DNA from: Acidimicrobiia bacterium
GTDB taxonomy: Bacteria > Actinomycetota > Acidimicrobiia > Spongiisociales > UBA11373
Assembly: GCA_040878325.1 (NCBI GenBank)
Contig: JBBDMM010000014.1
Span: 1-56,747 of the forward strand
Length of the DNA: 56,747 bases
Direction: 5' to 3'
The translations under genes were made by a program, and so were the position numbers. Under the pieces are notes generated by a model, which was not told the origin of the DNA, ran no database searches, and was given only the letters and a program-made list of their open reading frames with translations. Position 1 is the stretch's first letter, and the number at the start of each line of letters is the position of its first letter. This document shows positions 22,038 to 31,109 of this stretch, piece after piece.

Positions 22038-24178
22038 GAGAGCCGGTGGATTCCACGACCGGCGCTGAGGCAGCGGTGAAGCCGAAGGCCCGTTCGACGC
22101 GCCGCTCCCGCTGGATCCGGGGAGCGGTGCTCGCGCTGATCGTCACCGGCGTAGTCATCGCCACCATCGCCAACGAGAGCCGAGTCTCGAACGTCGATCC
22201 GACATATGTGCGGGTAATGGTCGAGCGGACCCATGCCTATGGCGGAACCTTCTACGACAACCTCATCTACAACAAGGGGCCGCTCGAGCCACTGCTTCAC
22301 CAAATAGCAAGCCTCGTCACCTCGTACGACACCTACTGGCTGGGGATCGCCGCAATCCAGGGGCTGCTCACGCTGGTCATCGCACTGGCCGCGGCGCGGA
22401 CCACGCGCTTTTCCGGGGCGACGGTTCTGGGTGCCCTGGCCGTGGGGACCGTTGCCTTCATCCACTTCGCCTTCTCGAAGTCCGACTACGCCGGGGCCGT
22501 CTACGTGCGGTACCTCATGGTGGCATTGCTCGCGGTGGGGTGGGTCGTCCTGATCTCCGAGCGCGCATGGCTCACCGAGAAACGTCGCCTCATCGCAACC
22601 GCGGCAGTCTCGGTGACGGTGGCAGTGGCGGTCCAGACCCTGCTCACCACGGCGCTCGCCGCAATGGTGCTGCTGGCCGCAACCCACCTCCTGCTGCGTG
22701 AAAGAGCCCCATCGGGGGAGCAGATCAAACTCGTCGGTGTCTCCCTCATCTGCCTGCCCCTGGCCTTTCTCACCGCTCCCATCTGGTACTGGGCCCGAGG
22801 CGCCTTCGATGCGTTCTGGGCGGGATGGTGGGTACACGCAGGCTTCAGTGCGTCGGGCCTCGAGCGAACTTTCGGGGAGCAGCTGACGCTGGGCTGGAAG
22901 CAGCTGCGAACCCACCACCTCGAAAACCCCCTGGTCCTCGTCGTGGTGGTGCTCTTCGGGATCTTGGTCGCCGTCAGATGGCGCTCGTGGAACCGGCGCC
23001 AACGGATCGTCCATGGCACGGCCATCGCCTGGTGGGTGGCCGGCTGGGCCGAGCTCGTCGTGTCACAGCGATACTCCACCCACTACTTTTCGGTGGTGGC
23101 GGTCCCGGTCGTGATCATGGCCGCCCTGCTGATAGGTGCGGCGGCGGCAGCCTCCAGCTCTCGGGCGCCGCGAGTGGCAGCCGCGGCCACAGTGGTCGCA
23201 TTGGCGGTCGCAGGGCATCTTGTTGCCCCCGGGGCGGTGTGGTCGGCGCTCAAGGAGGTCCGAGACTTCAGAGGAGTCAGCACGGTGGCCGAGCAGCGCG
23301 CGGCCCGGTTGGGCCCCCAAAACCGCACCATGCGAGCCATACTCGACCTCGTGTCCGCCGAGGGCGACCCGCTGCTCGCCTGGCAACACGATCCGACGCA
23401 ATTCATGCTGATGGAGCGGGTGTCGGCGACACGGTTCGGCTATGTCCGGCCGCTCGTCGGCGAAATCTACCTCGGAGCCACGAGCCCCGATTACGTGCTT
23501 CCACAGACCTGGCCGTGGTTCTTCGAGGACATCAACGAGAGCGACCCGACGACGCTGATCGAAGTGGGCTCGGCGATACCGTCCGAGACCCCCTTTGCGT
23601 CCTATGCCGGCGACAACTTCACCCCCGTCTACATGAGAGAAAAAGTCATCGTGTCGTTTCGCAACGACGTGGCACGAGACTTCATCGGGCCGAGCGCGCA
23701 CACCCGCTGGGAACCACAGCCTTCACGACCGGGAAGCGGATGGTCCATGGAGGGCGAGGTGCTTGTCTACACACCGGCGTCGGAGCCCGCACAGACCGAC
23801 CTTCACCCGATTGCTTCCTCGTGTTCGCGGATCGAGGGCACCGTCTCATGGACCGCCGGCCGGAGCCAGGGCATCAGCATCTATTTCCACGATGCGACCG
23901 GTGGCTCCGAGCCGCTGCACTTCACCATCCTGAGAACGGAAGTCTTCTCGGCGTCGGAGCGAAGCCTCTACGAGACACACACGCTGATCGACGACGGCCC
24001 CAAGGGGTTCGCCATCGTCGTGGGCCGGCAATCGGCCGCGCTGATCATGGAGGGACGCGTCGTGGCCGCAGTCCGCTTGTCGCCCTCCGTGACGGTCACG
24101 ATCCAACCACGCGCCGATCGGGTGGAGCTATCAGACATGCGCATCGGATCCCCACCCGAGGGAGGCGGATGTCCGTAG
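22034..24178 (+). CDS. Large membrane protein with extracellular C-terminal domain, GT-C-like
   Basis: A 714-residue protein. After a basic N-terminus, about ten membrane helices span residues 30-430. The first loop has NVDPTYVRVMVERTHAYGGT and NKGPLEPLLHQ; acidic first loops are typical of GT-C glycosyltransferases. Residues 430-714 are soluble and end in a beta-rich, lectin-like part (EGTVSWTAGRSQGISIYFHD). It is translationally coupled to the polyprenol-phosphate mannosyltransferase, which suggests it uses the lipid-linked sugar outside the cell. The exact family is not recognised. Confidence 0.7.
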   Translation: MREPVDSTTGAEAAVKPKARSTRRSRWIRGAVLALIVTGVVIATIANESRVSNVDPTYVRVMVERTHAYGGTFYDNLIYNKGPLEPLLHQIASLVTSYDTYWLGIAAIQGLLTLVIALAAARTTRFSGATVLGALAVGTVAFIHFAFSKSDYAGAVYVRYLMVALLAVGWVVLISERAWLTEKRRLIATAAVSVTVAVAVQTLLTTALAAMVLLAATHLLLRERAPSGEQIKLVGVSLICLPLAFLTAPIWYWARGAFDAFWAGWWVHAGFSASGLERTFGEQLTLGWKQLRTHHLENPLVLVVVVLFGILVAVRWRSWNRRQRIVHGTAIAWWVAGWAELVVSQRYSTHYFSVVAVPVVIMAALLIGAAAAASSSRAPRVAAAATVVALAVAGHLVAPGAVWSALKEVRDFRGVSTVAEQRAARLGPQNRTMRAILDLVSAEGDPLLAWQHDPTQFMLMERVSATRFGYVRPLVGEIYLGATSPDYVLPQTWPWFFEDINESDPTTLIEVGSAIPSETPFASYAGDNFTPVYMREKVIVSFRNDVARDFIGPSAHTRWEPQPSRPGSGWSMEGEVLVYTPASEPAQTDLHPIASSCSRIEGTVSWTAGRSQGISIYFHDATGGSEPLHFTILRTEVFSASERSLYETHTLIDDGPKGFAIVVGRQSAALIMEGRVVAAVRLSPSVTVTIQPRADRVELSDMRIGSPPEGGGCP

Positions 24179-24183
24179 GAGAG

Positions 24184-24278
24184 TCAAGAATCAAGAGTTA
24201 AGGCGAGGCCTTCCGCCTTCCGCAAGAGAAAGACTCTGTCCTCTGTCGAATTGCGAATTGCGGCGAGCACAGCGAAGC
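24184..24278. repeat. Second copy of the compound heptamer element
   Basis: Two TCAAGAA-type units (24184-24197), a small hairpin (AAGGCG / CGCCTT arms), TCTGTC, two GAATTGC units (24248-24261), then a diverged GGCGAGCACAGCGAAGCC. The order is the same as at 21122-21234. It lies between the convergent stops of the membrane protein and pspA. Confidence 0.75.
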
Positions 24279-24299
24279 CAACCGCGGATCCGGGCGACC

Positions 24300-25010
24300 T
24301 TATATCCCCAATTCCGCCCTTAGTTCCTCGAGCTTGGCGTCGGCCTGGGTCATCGAGATGGCCTCGCGCAGTTCGACCTCGGCACCTTCGGGGGTCGACT
24401 CGCGCAGCTCGGCATTGGCCATCGCCTCGGACTTGCGCTGCTCGATCTTGTCTTCGACCTTCTCGAGGCTCACGCTGTCGTCGCTGACCGACGACGAGAT
24501 CGAGTCCATGGCCTTGTTGACCGACTCCTGCATCTTTGCCTGCTGGAGCGAGCCGAGCATCTCCATCCGCTTGGCAGCCAACTCCTGCAGCCGCATGGCG
24601 TTCTGCTGGACCGCCTTCTTGGCGTCGTCGGCCTGACCGATCGACGACTCGTACTGGCTCTTGAGCGAACCGAGGTTGTTCTCGGAAGCCTGCAACCGCA
24701 TGGCGAGGCCCTGGGCCGCCCGGGTCCACTTGTCGAACCCGGCCGAGTCGCCCTTCTCGCCCGAGTCCTTCGCTCGCAACAGCGCCTGCTTGGCGAGCTC
24801 ACGCGCCTCGCCGACGTCTTCGGCCGCACGCTCGATCTTGCCCTCGAGCGAGATGCGGTGCGCAACAACCTTGGCGGCCTGGTTGCGCAGTTCCTGGTCG
24901 CGCTTCCTTGCCTCCTGGATCGCCTGCTCGATCTCGATCTCAGGGTCCATCGCCGCTTCGGTCTTCACCCGAAACAGCGTCTTGAGGTAACCCCAGAAAC
25001 GCTTGAACAT
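24300..25010 (-). CDS. pspA: PspA/IM30 family membrane-stress protein
   Basis: A 236-residue protein that is almost entirely coiled coil, beginning with the amphipathic helix FKRFWGYLKTLFRVKTEAAM and the family segment DPEIEIEQAIQEARKRDQEL. PspA/Vipp1 proteins bind the inner face of the membrane, form ESCRT-III-like assemblies and protect it from stress. It lies 64 bases downstream of the TPM-like gene in the same direction, a common partnership. No pspBC or PspF homologue is present. Confidence 0.95.
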   Translation of the reverse strand: MFKRFWGYLKTLFRVKTEAAMDPEIEIEQAIQEARKRDQELRNQAAKVVAHRISLEGKIERAAEDVGEARELAKQALLRAKDSGEKGDSAGFDKWTRAAQGLAMRLQASENNLGSLKSQYESSIGQADDAKKAVQQNAMRLQELAAKRMEMLGSLQQAKMQESVNKAMDSISSSVSDDSVSLEKVEDKIEQRKSEAMANAELRESTPEGAEVELREAISMTQADAKLEELRAELGI

Positions 25011-25074
25011 TGAGAATCCTCTCTACTGCCGTGATCGCGATGGAGTCTAGAGATCGCGCGCAGTGGCGAGACCG

Positions 25075-26346
25075 TCAGCGCTTCCGCCGACGGTCCCTTC
25101 CCGCGCGAGACCGCGTGCCCGACGAAGTGGTGGACCGGCGCCGGGTCGGCTGCGGGGTGGGGGTCTGAGAGGTGGACGACGACCGGGCGGCCGTGCGCCG
25201 CGACCCACCCCAGTCGTAAGAGGCGGCCTGCCCGGCTCCACCGGCCAGGATGCTGAACGTGTCCAACCAGCTGAACCCGCCCCCGCCGTGCGACCGGGGC
25301 GCCATCGGGGCAGGCACCCGTCGACCCTCTACGTCGATCATCCGCGGCTGGGGCTGGGTGCCCCGGCGGAGCTTCTCGGCATCCTCGCGGCACACCCGCA
25401 CCGTCTTCTTGCCCGCCGGCGTGGAGATCTCCGCGGTTTCGGTCGCGTTGGAGTGGGTCGGATCGAAGAAGCATTCATAGCGCTGCTCCTTCGCCGGCTT
25501 GTCGGGTGGCTCCTTGCCGGTGGCGATGGCGGCGGCGGCATCCAGCTGCCACCGGGCCTCGCCGAGGCGGTCCGACAGGCTCTCCAGGGCACGCAGATCG
25601 GTCGCGGTCCCGAAGGATTCCTCGGCCTCGGTGTAGGTGGCGCTCGCCTGACGCAGATAGGTGTCGTCCTGAGAGGTTGTGGAGGCAGACACGAGATCGG
25701 TGATCTCGAGGAGGATGTTCGCTATGGCATCGAGCTGAGAGCGGATCTCGGTCCGTGCCTCCTCCACCGCCCGAACATTCGCCGCATGCGACGACTTCTT
25801 GCTCTTGCGGATCGCCAACCACACCAGCAGCACCAATCCGCCGACGATGGCGACCAGAATCAGCAGTCCGGACCCCGAGCCCGATCCGGACACCGGGGCG
25901 GTGGGCGTCTCGGTGCCGGTGATGCTGTCGACCACCCCCGAGACATAGCCCTCGTCGCCACCGCTCTCTGATCCGGCGAAGCCGCGATCGAGCGCAGTCT
26001 CGATCTCGTCCTGGGTCAGCTCGTTGCTGACCATGCCTTCGTCGCTGGCCGACAGCACCAAAATGGTGCCGACCCCGAGCCGGTTGAGCAGGGAGTCGGC
26101 GAAGGTGGTGGCGCCTCCGGCCGGATCGTCCTCGAGCAGCACGACATAGAAGAGGAAGCCGGCGTTGCGGGCTCGGGCGACATCATCCGAAATCTCGGAT
26201 TCGTTGCGATCGAGGCCCGAATCCACATACAAGCCGAACTGCTCCAATTCGACCGCCACCGAATCGGCATCCTGGGCGAGGGCGGGTGCGGCGATCAGCA
26301 ACGCCGAGAACAACAGTGCGGTCGAGACGGAGGCGAGCTTCTTCAC
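25075..26346 (-). CDS. TPM-domain membrane protein linked to PspA
   Basis: A 423-residue protein with a signal peptide (about 1-24, ending PALAQ) and an extracellular TPM-like domain (ELEQFGLYVDSGLDRNESEI ... LLNRLGVGTILVLSASDEGM). One membrane segment follows (GLLILVAIVGGLVLLVWLAI, about 155-174). The cytoplasmic part contains helices and a CFFDPTHSN ... VCREDAEKLRRG segment that may bind metal. The C-terminus is Ser/Thr/Arg-rich and low complexity. TPM proteins often accompany PspA and are linked to membrane maintenance. GTG start at 26346. Confidence 0.75.
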   Translation of the reverse strand: MKKLASVSTALLFSALLIAAPALAQDADSVAVELEQFGLYVDSGLDRNESEISDDVARARNAGFLFYVVLLEDDPAGGATTFADSLLNRLGVGTILVLSASDEGMVSNELTQDEIETALDRGFAGSESGGDEGYVSGVVDSITGTETPTAPVSGSGSGSGLLILVAIVGGLVLLVWLAIRKSKKSSHAANVRAVEEARTEIRSQLDAIANILLEITDLVSASTTSQDDTYLRQASATYTEAEESFGTATDLRALESLSDRLGEARWQLDAAAAIATGKEPPDKPAKEQRYECFFDPTHSNATETAEISTPAGKKTVRVCREDAEKLRRGTQPQPRMIDVEGRRVPAPMAPRSHGGGGFSWLDTFSILAGGAGQAASYDWGGSRRTAARSSSTSQTPTPQPTRRRSTTSSGTRSRAGRDRRRKR

Positions 26347-26420
26347 GGCCAGGAGATTAGATGGTGCCCCGCCGATCGGGGCCATGCGCGCAGGGCCGCC
26401 ACCGTCACCTGAGTTCGGCA

Positions 26421-27956
26421 TCACCCGTCGGAGGTCGCGGTCCTGAGGACATACATCCGCCCGGAGAAGGTGACCGCCAGGATCAGGTCCGGCGCCACGG
26501 TGGCGATCCCGGTCACACAGCCTCTGGTGGCCATAATGTCGACATAGGCGGTACGGGAGTCCACCGTCCATGCTCCCTCGCGATGGATCACCTGGAGCGC
26601 CTGGAGCCGGCCGCAGCTCCCCATCAGCAGAGTGGAACCGAGCCCGACCTCGTCGGCCCATGCGACACCGGCCGAGCCGACGGTGTCGGTCACCCACACC
26701 GGCCCCCGAGTCCGCCGGCGGGGCTCGCCAAAGGTCCCGTCGACGGGGAAACCGAAGTCGTCTCCCTCGTCGATCTGCAGCACTTCCTCGCGTCGCCACG
26801 CACCCGACTGGGTGGGCCCGTCGTTGTCGACGGCCCACAGCGACCCATCGGAGGCGAAGGTGAGGCCATAAACATTCCGGAGCCCGCCGGCGAACACCTC
26901 GACGCCGGCTCCATCGGGATCGACTCGAAGGATCGAACCGAGCCAGGTTCGGTTGGGATGGTGGAGCGTCTCAATCACCTCGGGGGCGAGCCCGAGGCGA
27001 TCGAAGTTGCCCACCGACAGGTAGACCCGGCCATCAGGTCCCACAGCCAGGCCGTTGACTCCGTGATCGGTACCGGCCACGGGTAGGCCATCGAGCACCA
27101 ACCGGCCGCCCAGCAAGGCTCCGTCCGGTCCGATGGTGAACGCAGTGAGACGGCCGCTGGAGCCTTCGACGATCGCAACCTCCCCCTGCGCCGGCATCGC
27201 CTCGTCGACGTGCTCGCCCTTGCAGGTGGGGAAGGGCTCGTCGCATGGCAATGGGCCGATTTCGCTCACGAAGAGTTCGTCGCCGACGATGGCCAACCCC
27301 CGCGGATACTCGAGGCCCTCGGCGACCGTGACCAGCTCGAGCGGGTCCGTCGACGCGGCGTCGGATGGCCGGAACATCACGATCCGGCCTTGCCCGATCG
27401 TCATGTAACCGAGATCGCGCTCCCGGTCCACCGCGATCCCGAGCGGAGACCCGTCGAACTCGTGGAAGGCGACCAGCGTCAATCCCAGGGACAGGGCCGG
27501 ATCGGTGCCGGCCTCGGTGGTGGCCGTGGTCGACGACCCGGTGGTCATGGTGGTCGTGGTGGTGGCCCCCACCGCTTCGACGTCGATGGCGGGCGTCGCC
27601 GTCACCGCAACGGCCGCCAGCCCGAGCGCGGCGAGTGTCCCGAACAGCGCCAACTGTTCGATCGTGCTGGGACGGCGGTCCTGCCTCCGGTTCAGAAGGG
27701 GCAATACCCGCGTGAACAGGTAGTCGACGAGGATGAGTGAGCCTGCCACTGCGGCCACCAGCCCGATCACGGTCCAGAGCCGGTCCAAGTTCGCCCAAAA
27801 CCGCTCGAAGGTCGCGGGCCGCAAGGCAATGATCGCCACCAGGCCCACCGTCCCCGCAACCGCAGGCACGACGGTTACGCCGAGCGCCCGCCGGCCCCCG
27901 ATCTGGCGGGGCGACTGGATGACCAGCGCCAGGGCCAGCGAGGCGGCGGCGATCAC
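26421..27956 (-). CDS. Membrane-anchored PQQ-type sugar-dehydrogenase-like propeller
   Basis: A 511-residue protein. Four N-terminal hydrophobic segments (about 1-15, 27-48, 62-82, 105-120) and a Thr-rich linker (about 130-150) precede a six-bladed propeller of the glucose/sorbosone dehydrogenase family (LEYPRGLAIVGDELFVSEIG, HGVNGLAVGPDGRVYLSVGN, AGGLRNVYGLTFASDGSLWA). The conserved GN, LR and N-Y residues that form the PQQ site can be recognised. It probably oxidises a sugar or related alcohol outside the cell, or merely binds one. The GTG start at 27956 is uncertain; the frame is open further upstream. Confidence 0.75.
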   Translation of the reverse strand: MIAAASLALALVIQSPRQIGGRRALGVTVVPAVAGTVGLVAIIALRPATFERFWANLDRLWTVIGLVAAVAGSLILVDYLFTRVLPLLNRRQDRRPSTIEQLALFGTLAALGLAAVAVTATPAIDVEAVGATTTTTMTTGSSTTATTEAGTDPALSLGLTLVAFHEFDGSPLGIAVDRERDLGYMTIGQGRIVMFRPSDAASTDPLELVTVAEGLEYPRGLAIVGDELFVSEIGPLPCDEPFPTCKGEHVDEAMPAQGEVAIVEGSSGRLTAFTIGPDGALLGGRLVLDGLPVAGTDHGVNGLAVGPDGRVYLSVGNFDRLGLAPEVIETLHHPNRTWLGSILRVDPDGAGVEVFAGGLRNVYGLTFASDGSLWAVDNDGPTQSGAWRREEVLQIDEGDDFGFPVDGTFGEPRRRTRGPVWVTDTVGSAGVAWADEVGLGSTLLMGSCGRLQALQVIHREGAWTVDSRTAYVDIMATRGCVTGIATVAPDLILAVTFSGRMYVLRTATSDG

Positions 27957-27999
27957 GAACCAGTCGGCGGCGGCGAGCCCGGTGAGATGGCTCAGGCCA

Positions 28000-28914
28000 T
28001 CACCTCCCGAAGAGGGCCCGGATGAAGAACCACAGGTTCGCCGGGCGTTCGGCCATACGGCGGGTCAGGTACGGGTACCAGGCATCGCCGTAGGCGATGT
28101 AGACACGCAAAGGCTTCCCCTCGGCGACGAGCGAGCGCTGTAGCGACTCCCTGATCCCGTAAAGCATCTGCAGCTCCCAGGGTTCCTCCCTCCGCTCGGC
28201 CAGCCCGACAGCGAGGGTGATCCGCGCCTCGTCGTGCGTGGCGATCGCCGGCTTCGCCGATCGCTGCGCCATGAGCACACCACAGAGCCGGTCGAAGGAC
28301 CGGTCCACTTCCTTGCGCGATCGAAAGGCGATCTCCTCTGGCTCGTCGTAGGCGCCCTTGCATAGGCGAATGTGGCCCCCCAGCGGGGCCACCCTGGCTA
28401 GATCCGCATGGGTTCGGCGAAGGTATGCCTGGAGGGCAACGCCGAGGTTGCCGTGCACTCGCTGCGTCGTCTCGTAAAGACCGAGCGTCGCGGAGGTGTG
28501 GTCACTGTCCTCCATGTCGATGGTCACCGTGAGCCCTGAGGCGGCCGCGGTGGCCGCCAGTGTCTCGAGCGACCTGGCGCAGAGGTCGTCGTCAAACCCC
28601 ATCCCCAACTGGGTCAGCTTGATCGAAATGTTGGCATCGAGTCGCTCCGCCGCGATGCGGTCGAGGCATGCCAGATAGGCATCGCGCGCCGCCTCGGCGG
28701 AGACCCGATCGGTCACGTGCTCGCCGAGATGATCCAGCGAAACCGGCACGCCCGATGAATTGAGGCGTCGGGCGGCAGCCACCGCCTCGTCGAGCGACTC
28801 ACCGGCAACGAACCGCAATGCCACCCGTCGGCCCACCCGGGTATCGGTGAACAGCCAACGCACCCAACGCCACCGGGTGATGCCAAGCACGAGACGCACG
28901 ATGAACCCCTTCAC
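28000..28914 (-). CDS. putA: Proline dehydrogenase
   Basis: A 304-residue monofunctional flavoenzyme that oxidises proline to pyrroline-5-carboxylate and passes electrons to the quinone pool. The barrel motifs are ISIKLTQLGMG, TVTIDMEDSDHT, VALQAYLRRTHAD, RLCKGAYDEPEEIAF and AIATHDE, with the C-terminal VYIAYGDAWYPYLTRRMAER, where the paired Arg residues bind the proline carboxylate. GTG start at 28914 overlaps the proC stop (GTGA). No P5C dehydrogenase gene is adjacent. Confidence 0.93.
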   Translation of the reverse strand: MKGFIVRLVLGITRWRWVRWLFTDTRVGRRVALRFVAGESLDEAVAAARRLNSSGVPVSLDHLGEHVTDRVSAEAARDAYLACLDRIAAERLDANISIKLTQLGMGFDDDLCARSLETLAATAAASGLTVTIDMEDSDHTSATLGLYETTQRVHGNLGVALQAYLRRTHADLARVAPLGGHIRLCKGAYDEPEEIAFRSRKEVDRSFDRLCGVLMAQRSAKPAIATHDEARITLAVGLAERREEPWELQMLYGIRESLQRSLVAEGKPLRVYIAYGDAWYPYLTRRMAERPANLWFFIRALFGR

Positions 28915-29744
28915 GGGGCCTCCCCGGGGTCCGCAGCCCGCTGTCCCATCTCACGCGATCGAGCGGCGGCTGCCCGTACCGCGTCCTCCACCAACGCCCG
29001 AAAGCCTCTTTCCTCCAGCAAGTGCACCGCGGCCGCAGTGGTTCCCCCCGGGCTGGTGACCTGGGCTCGCAGCCGGGTCGGGCTGAGGTCCGAGTCGGCC
29101 AGCAACATCCCCGCCCCTCGCAATGTTCGCTCGACCAGCTTCTCGGCGAGGTGGCGGGGGATCCCCTCCCTGATGGCCGCGTCGCAGAGCGCCTCGGCGA
29201 GCAGAAACACATATGCCGGCCCGGTACCGGACACCGCGGTGACGGCATCGAGCAGGGACTCGTCGAGTACCACCGATTGGCCAACCGCTTCGAGCACCGT
29301 CCTCGCCTTGGCGAGGTGATCATCCGAGGCGTGGGTGCCACGGGCGAGGGCAGTGATTCCCTCGGCGATCTGGGCGGGCGTGTTGGGCATCGCCCGCACC
29401 ACCGGGACCGTTCCCAGGGCCCGTTCGAACACCGCGATGGGCACTCCGGCGGCGAGCGAAACGATCACCTGGACGGAGGTGACCGTCGGGGCCAAGTGCT
29501 CTAGGAGCCGGCCGACATCGTTGGGCTTGACGGCCACCACCACGATGTCCCGGCCGGCAGCGGCCTCCGCGGCGTCCAGGATACACCGCACCCCGGTGGC
29601 TTCCGCCACTTCGCGGCGCCGCTCCTCGCGCCGGGCCGCCAGCACGATCGAACCGATTGGCCACCCGGCCTTCACGAGCCCCGTGGCAAGCGCTTCGCCG
29701 ATGGCGCCCGCACCGAGGATGGCGACGGTGGAGTGGCCTCCCAT
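28911..29744 (-). CDS. proC: Pyrroline-5-carboxylate reductase
   Basis: A 277-residue enzyme that reduces P5C to proline with NAD(P)H. The Rossmann motif VAILGAGAIGEALATGLVKA is at the N-terminus. The family signature is seen in VVRAMPNTPAQIAEGITAL, in AVTAVSGTGPAYVFLLAEAL and in RLRAQVTSPGGTTAAAVHLL. The ATG at 29744 is preferred to upstream alternatives because it directly precedes the Rossmann strand. It is translationally coupled to proline dehydrogenase, which catalyses the reverse conversion. Confidence 0.95.
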   Translation of the reverse strand: MGGHSTVAILGAGAIGEALATGLVKAGWPIGSIVLAARREERRREVAEATGVRCILDAAEAAAGRDIVVVAVKPNDVGRLLEHLAPTVTSVQVIVSLAAGVPIAVFERALGTVPVVRAMPNTPAQIAEGITALARGTHASDDHLAKARTVLEAVGQSVVLDESLLDAVTAVSGTGPAYVFLLAEALCDAAIREGIPRHLAEKLVERTLRGAGMLLADSDLSPTRLRAQVTSPGGTTAAAVHLLEERGFRALVEDAVRAAAARSREMGQRAADPGEAP

Positions 29745-29847
29745 GATCGCGGAGTGTAGGGAGGGGGCCATGCAGGGCATCCCGGGTTGCCCGACACGGA
29801 GTGGTGTCTAGGAGTACGCTCCCCGGCAACTCAGCAGGGGGGATGAC

Positions 29848-31095
29848 TTGAGGGGTACTCGGGCGCTGGTTCTGGCATTCGTTCTGGTGGTCGCGGCATG
29901 TGGCGGCTCGGCGGATTCGACGTCGACTACTGAAACCGCGTCGACGACGACGACAGGCGCAGCCACCACCGTCACCAGCGACGACGGGATCATCGAGATC
30001 GAGGTACCGGCCGACGCCGGTGCCGAGGTCACTGTCGCCACGGTCTCGGAGGTTCCCGAGGAGTTCGAGGGCCTCCCGCTCGTCGGGCCCGTCTATGAGT
30101 TGGGTCCCGACGGAGCCACGTTCGGCACCGCGGTGACGATCACGGCAACCTTCGACGCCGACGACGTGCCCGGGCACCCGGGCACCCTGCTCCTTCCCGT
30201 TCTCCTCTCGAGTGACGGGACCTTCGACACGCTCGTCGACATCCACGTGGAAGTGAGTGAGTCCCAAGCGATCGTGACCGGAACGACGGAGCACTTCAGC
30301 CTGCTGACGTTCGTGGCATTGGGGCCTGAGGGGGATCATGGCGCAGGTGCCAGAGTCGCGATGGATCCGCCCTCGGTCGAGCGGAAGGTGGGCGAGTCCT
30401 TCGTGGCCAAATCGGTTCTGGCCATGTTCTCGGAGGACCACGACCGGGTCCTGGTGGACGAGTGGCACTTCGATCCGAGCGTGCTCGCGGGAGGCGTTAC
30501 AGAGACCTCGATGGGCACCACCTTCACGTGCATTGCGCCCGGTACTTCGGAGTACGCCGCCGACGTTCGACTCACCGCCGCCCCGCTTTCCAACGTGGCC
30601 ATAGAGCAGGACGGAGAGAAACTCACGGTCCTGGAGCAACTGCTCAAGGCCGTAACCGAAGGTCGCGCCGTGGTGGAGGTCACCGCAGAGATCACCATCA
30701 GCGGAATCGCCACGTGTGTCGAATCCGGTGACACCGACGCTCTGTGCGATCCGGACAATGACGTGGGCTGCAACCGGTTCGACATCGGCGGTTACACCGT
30801 CACCACCAAGTTGCCGGAGCAGGCGGGCGACTCGTTCAACCTGCAGGCCCACGTCACCGATCCCACTGGGACGCCGGCGGCCGGAATGGACTTCTACGGG
30901 AGCACATGGCAAACCGGCGGGACCCCTGGCGACCCGAACGCCCAACACATCGGTCCGATCCAGACCGACGCGGACGGAAACGTGGTGATCGGCTTCATGA
31001 GCTACCCGGACCCGTGGGACGTGTACTTCTCGTTCATGAACGAGGTGAGACTGGCAGGGATGTTCGACGCGAACGGCTTCTTCTTCTTCCCCTAG
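29848..31095 (+). CDS. Secreted lipoprotein with Ig-like domains
   Basis: A 415-residue protein with a TTG start after AGGGGGGATGAC. The signal peptide ends in a lipobox (VAAC, Cys about 18), so the mature protein is lipid-anchored outside the membrane. A short Thr-rich linker precedes a ZU5-like strand region (IEVPADAGAEVTVATVSEVP) and two further beta-rich domains with conserved Cys pairs (TFTCIAPGTSEYAADV; CVESGDTDALCDPDNDVGC). Function unknown. The C-terminus ends FFFFP, directly before the large repeat block. Confidence 0.75.
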   Translation: MRGTRALVLAFVLVVAACGGSADSTSTTETASTTTTGAATTVTSDDGIIEIEVPADAGAEVTVATVSEVPEEFEGLPLVGPVYELGPDGATFGTAVTITATFDADDVPGHPGTLLLPVLLSSDGTFDTLVDIHVEVSESQAIVTGTTEHFSLLTFVALGPEGDHGAGARVAMDPPSVERKVGESFVAKSVLAMFSEDHDRVLVDEWHFDPSVLAGGVTETSMGTTFTCIAPGTSEYAADVRLTAAPLSNVAIEQDGEKLTVLEQLLKAVTEGRAVVEVTAEITISGIATCVESGDTDALCDPDNDVGCNRFDIGGYTVTTKLPEQAGDSFNLQAHVTDPTGTPAAGMDFYGSTWQTGGTPGDPNAQHIGPIQTDADGNVVIGFMSYPDPWDVYFSFMNEVRLAGMFDANGFFFFP

Positions 31096-31109
31096 AGGAC
31101 GGAGAGGGC

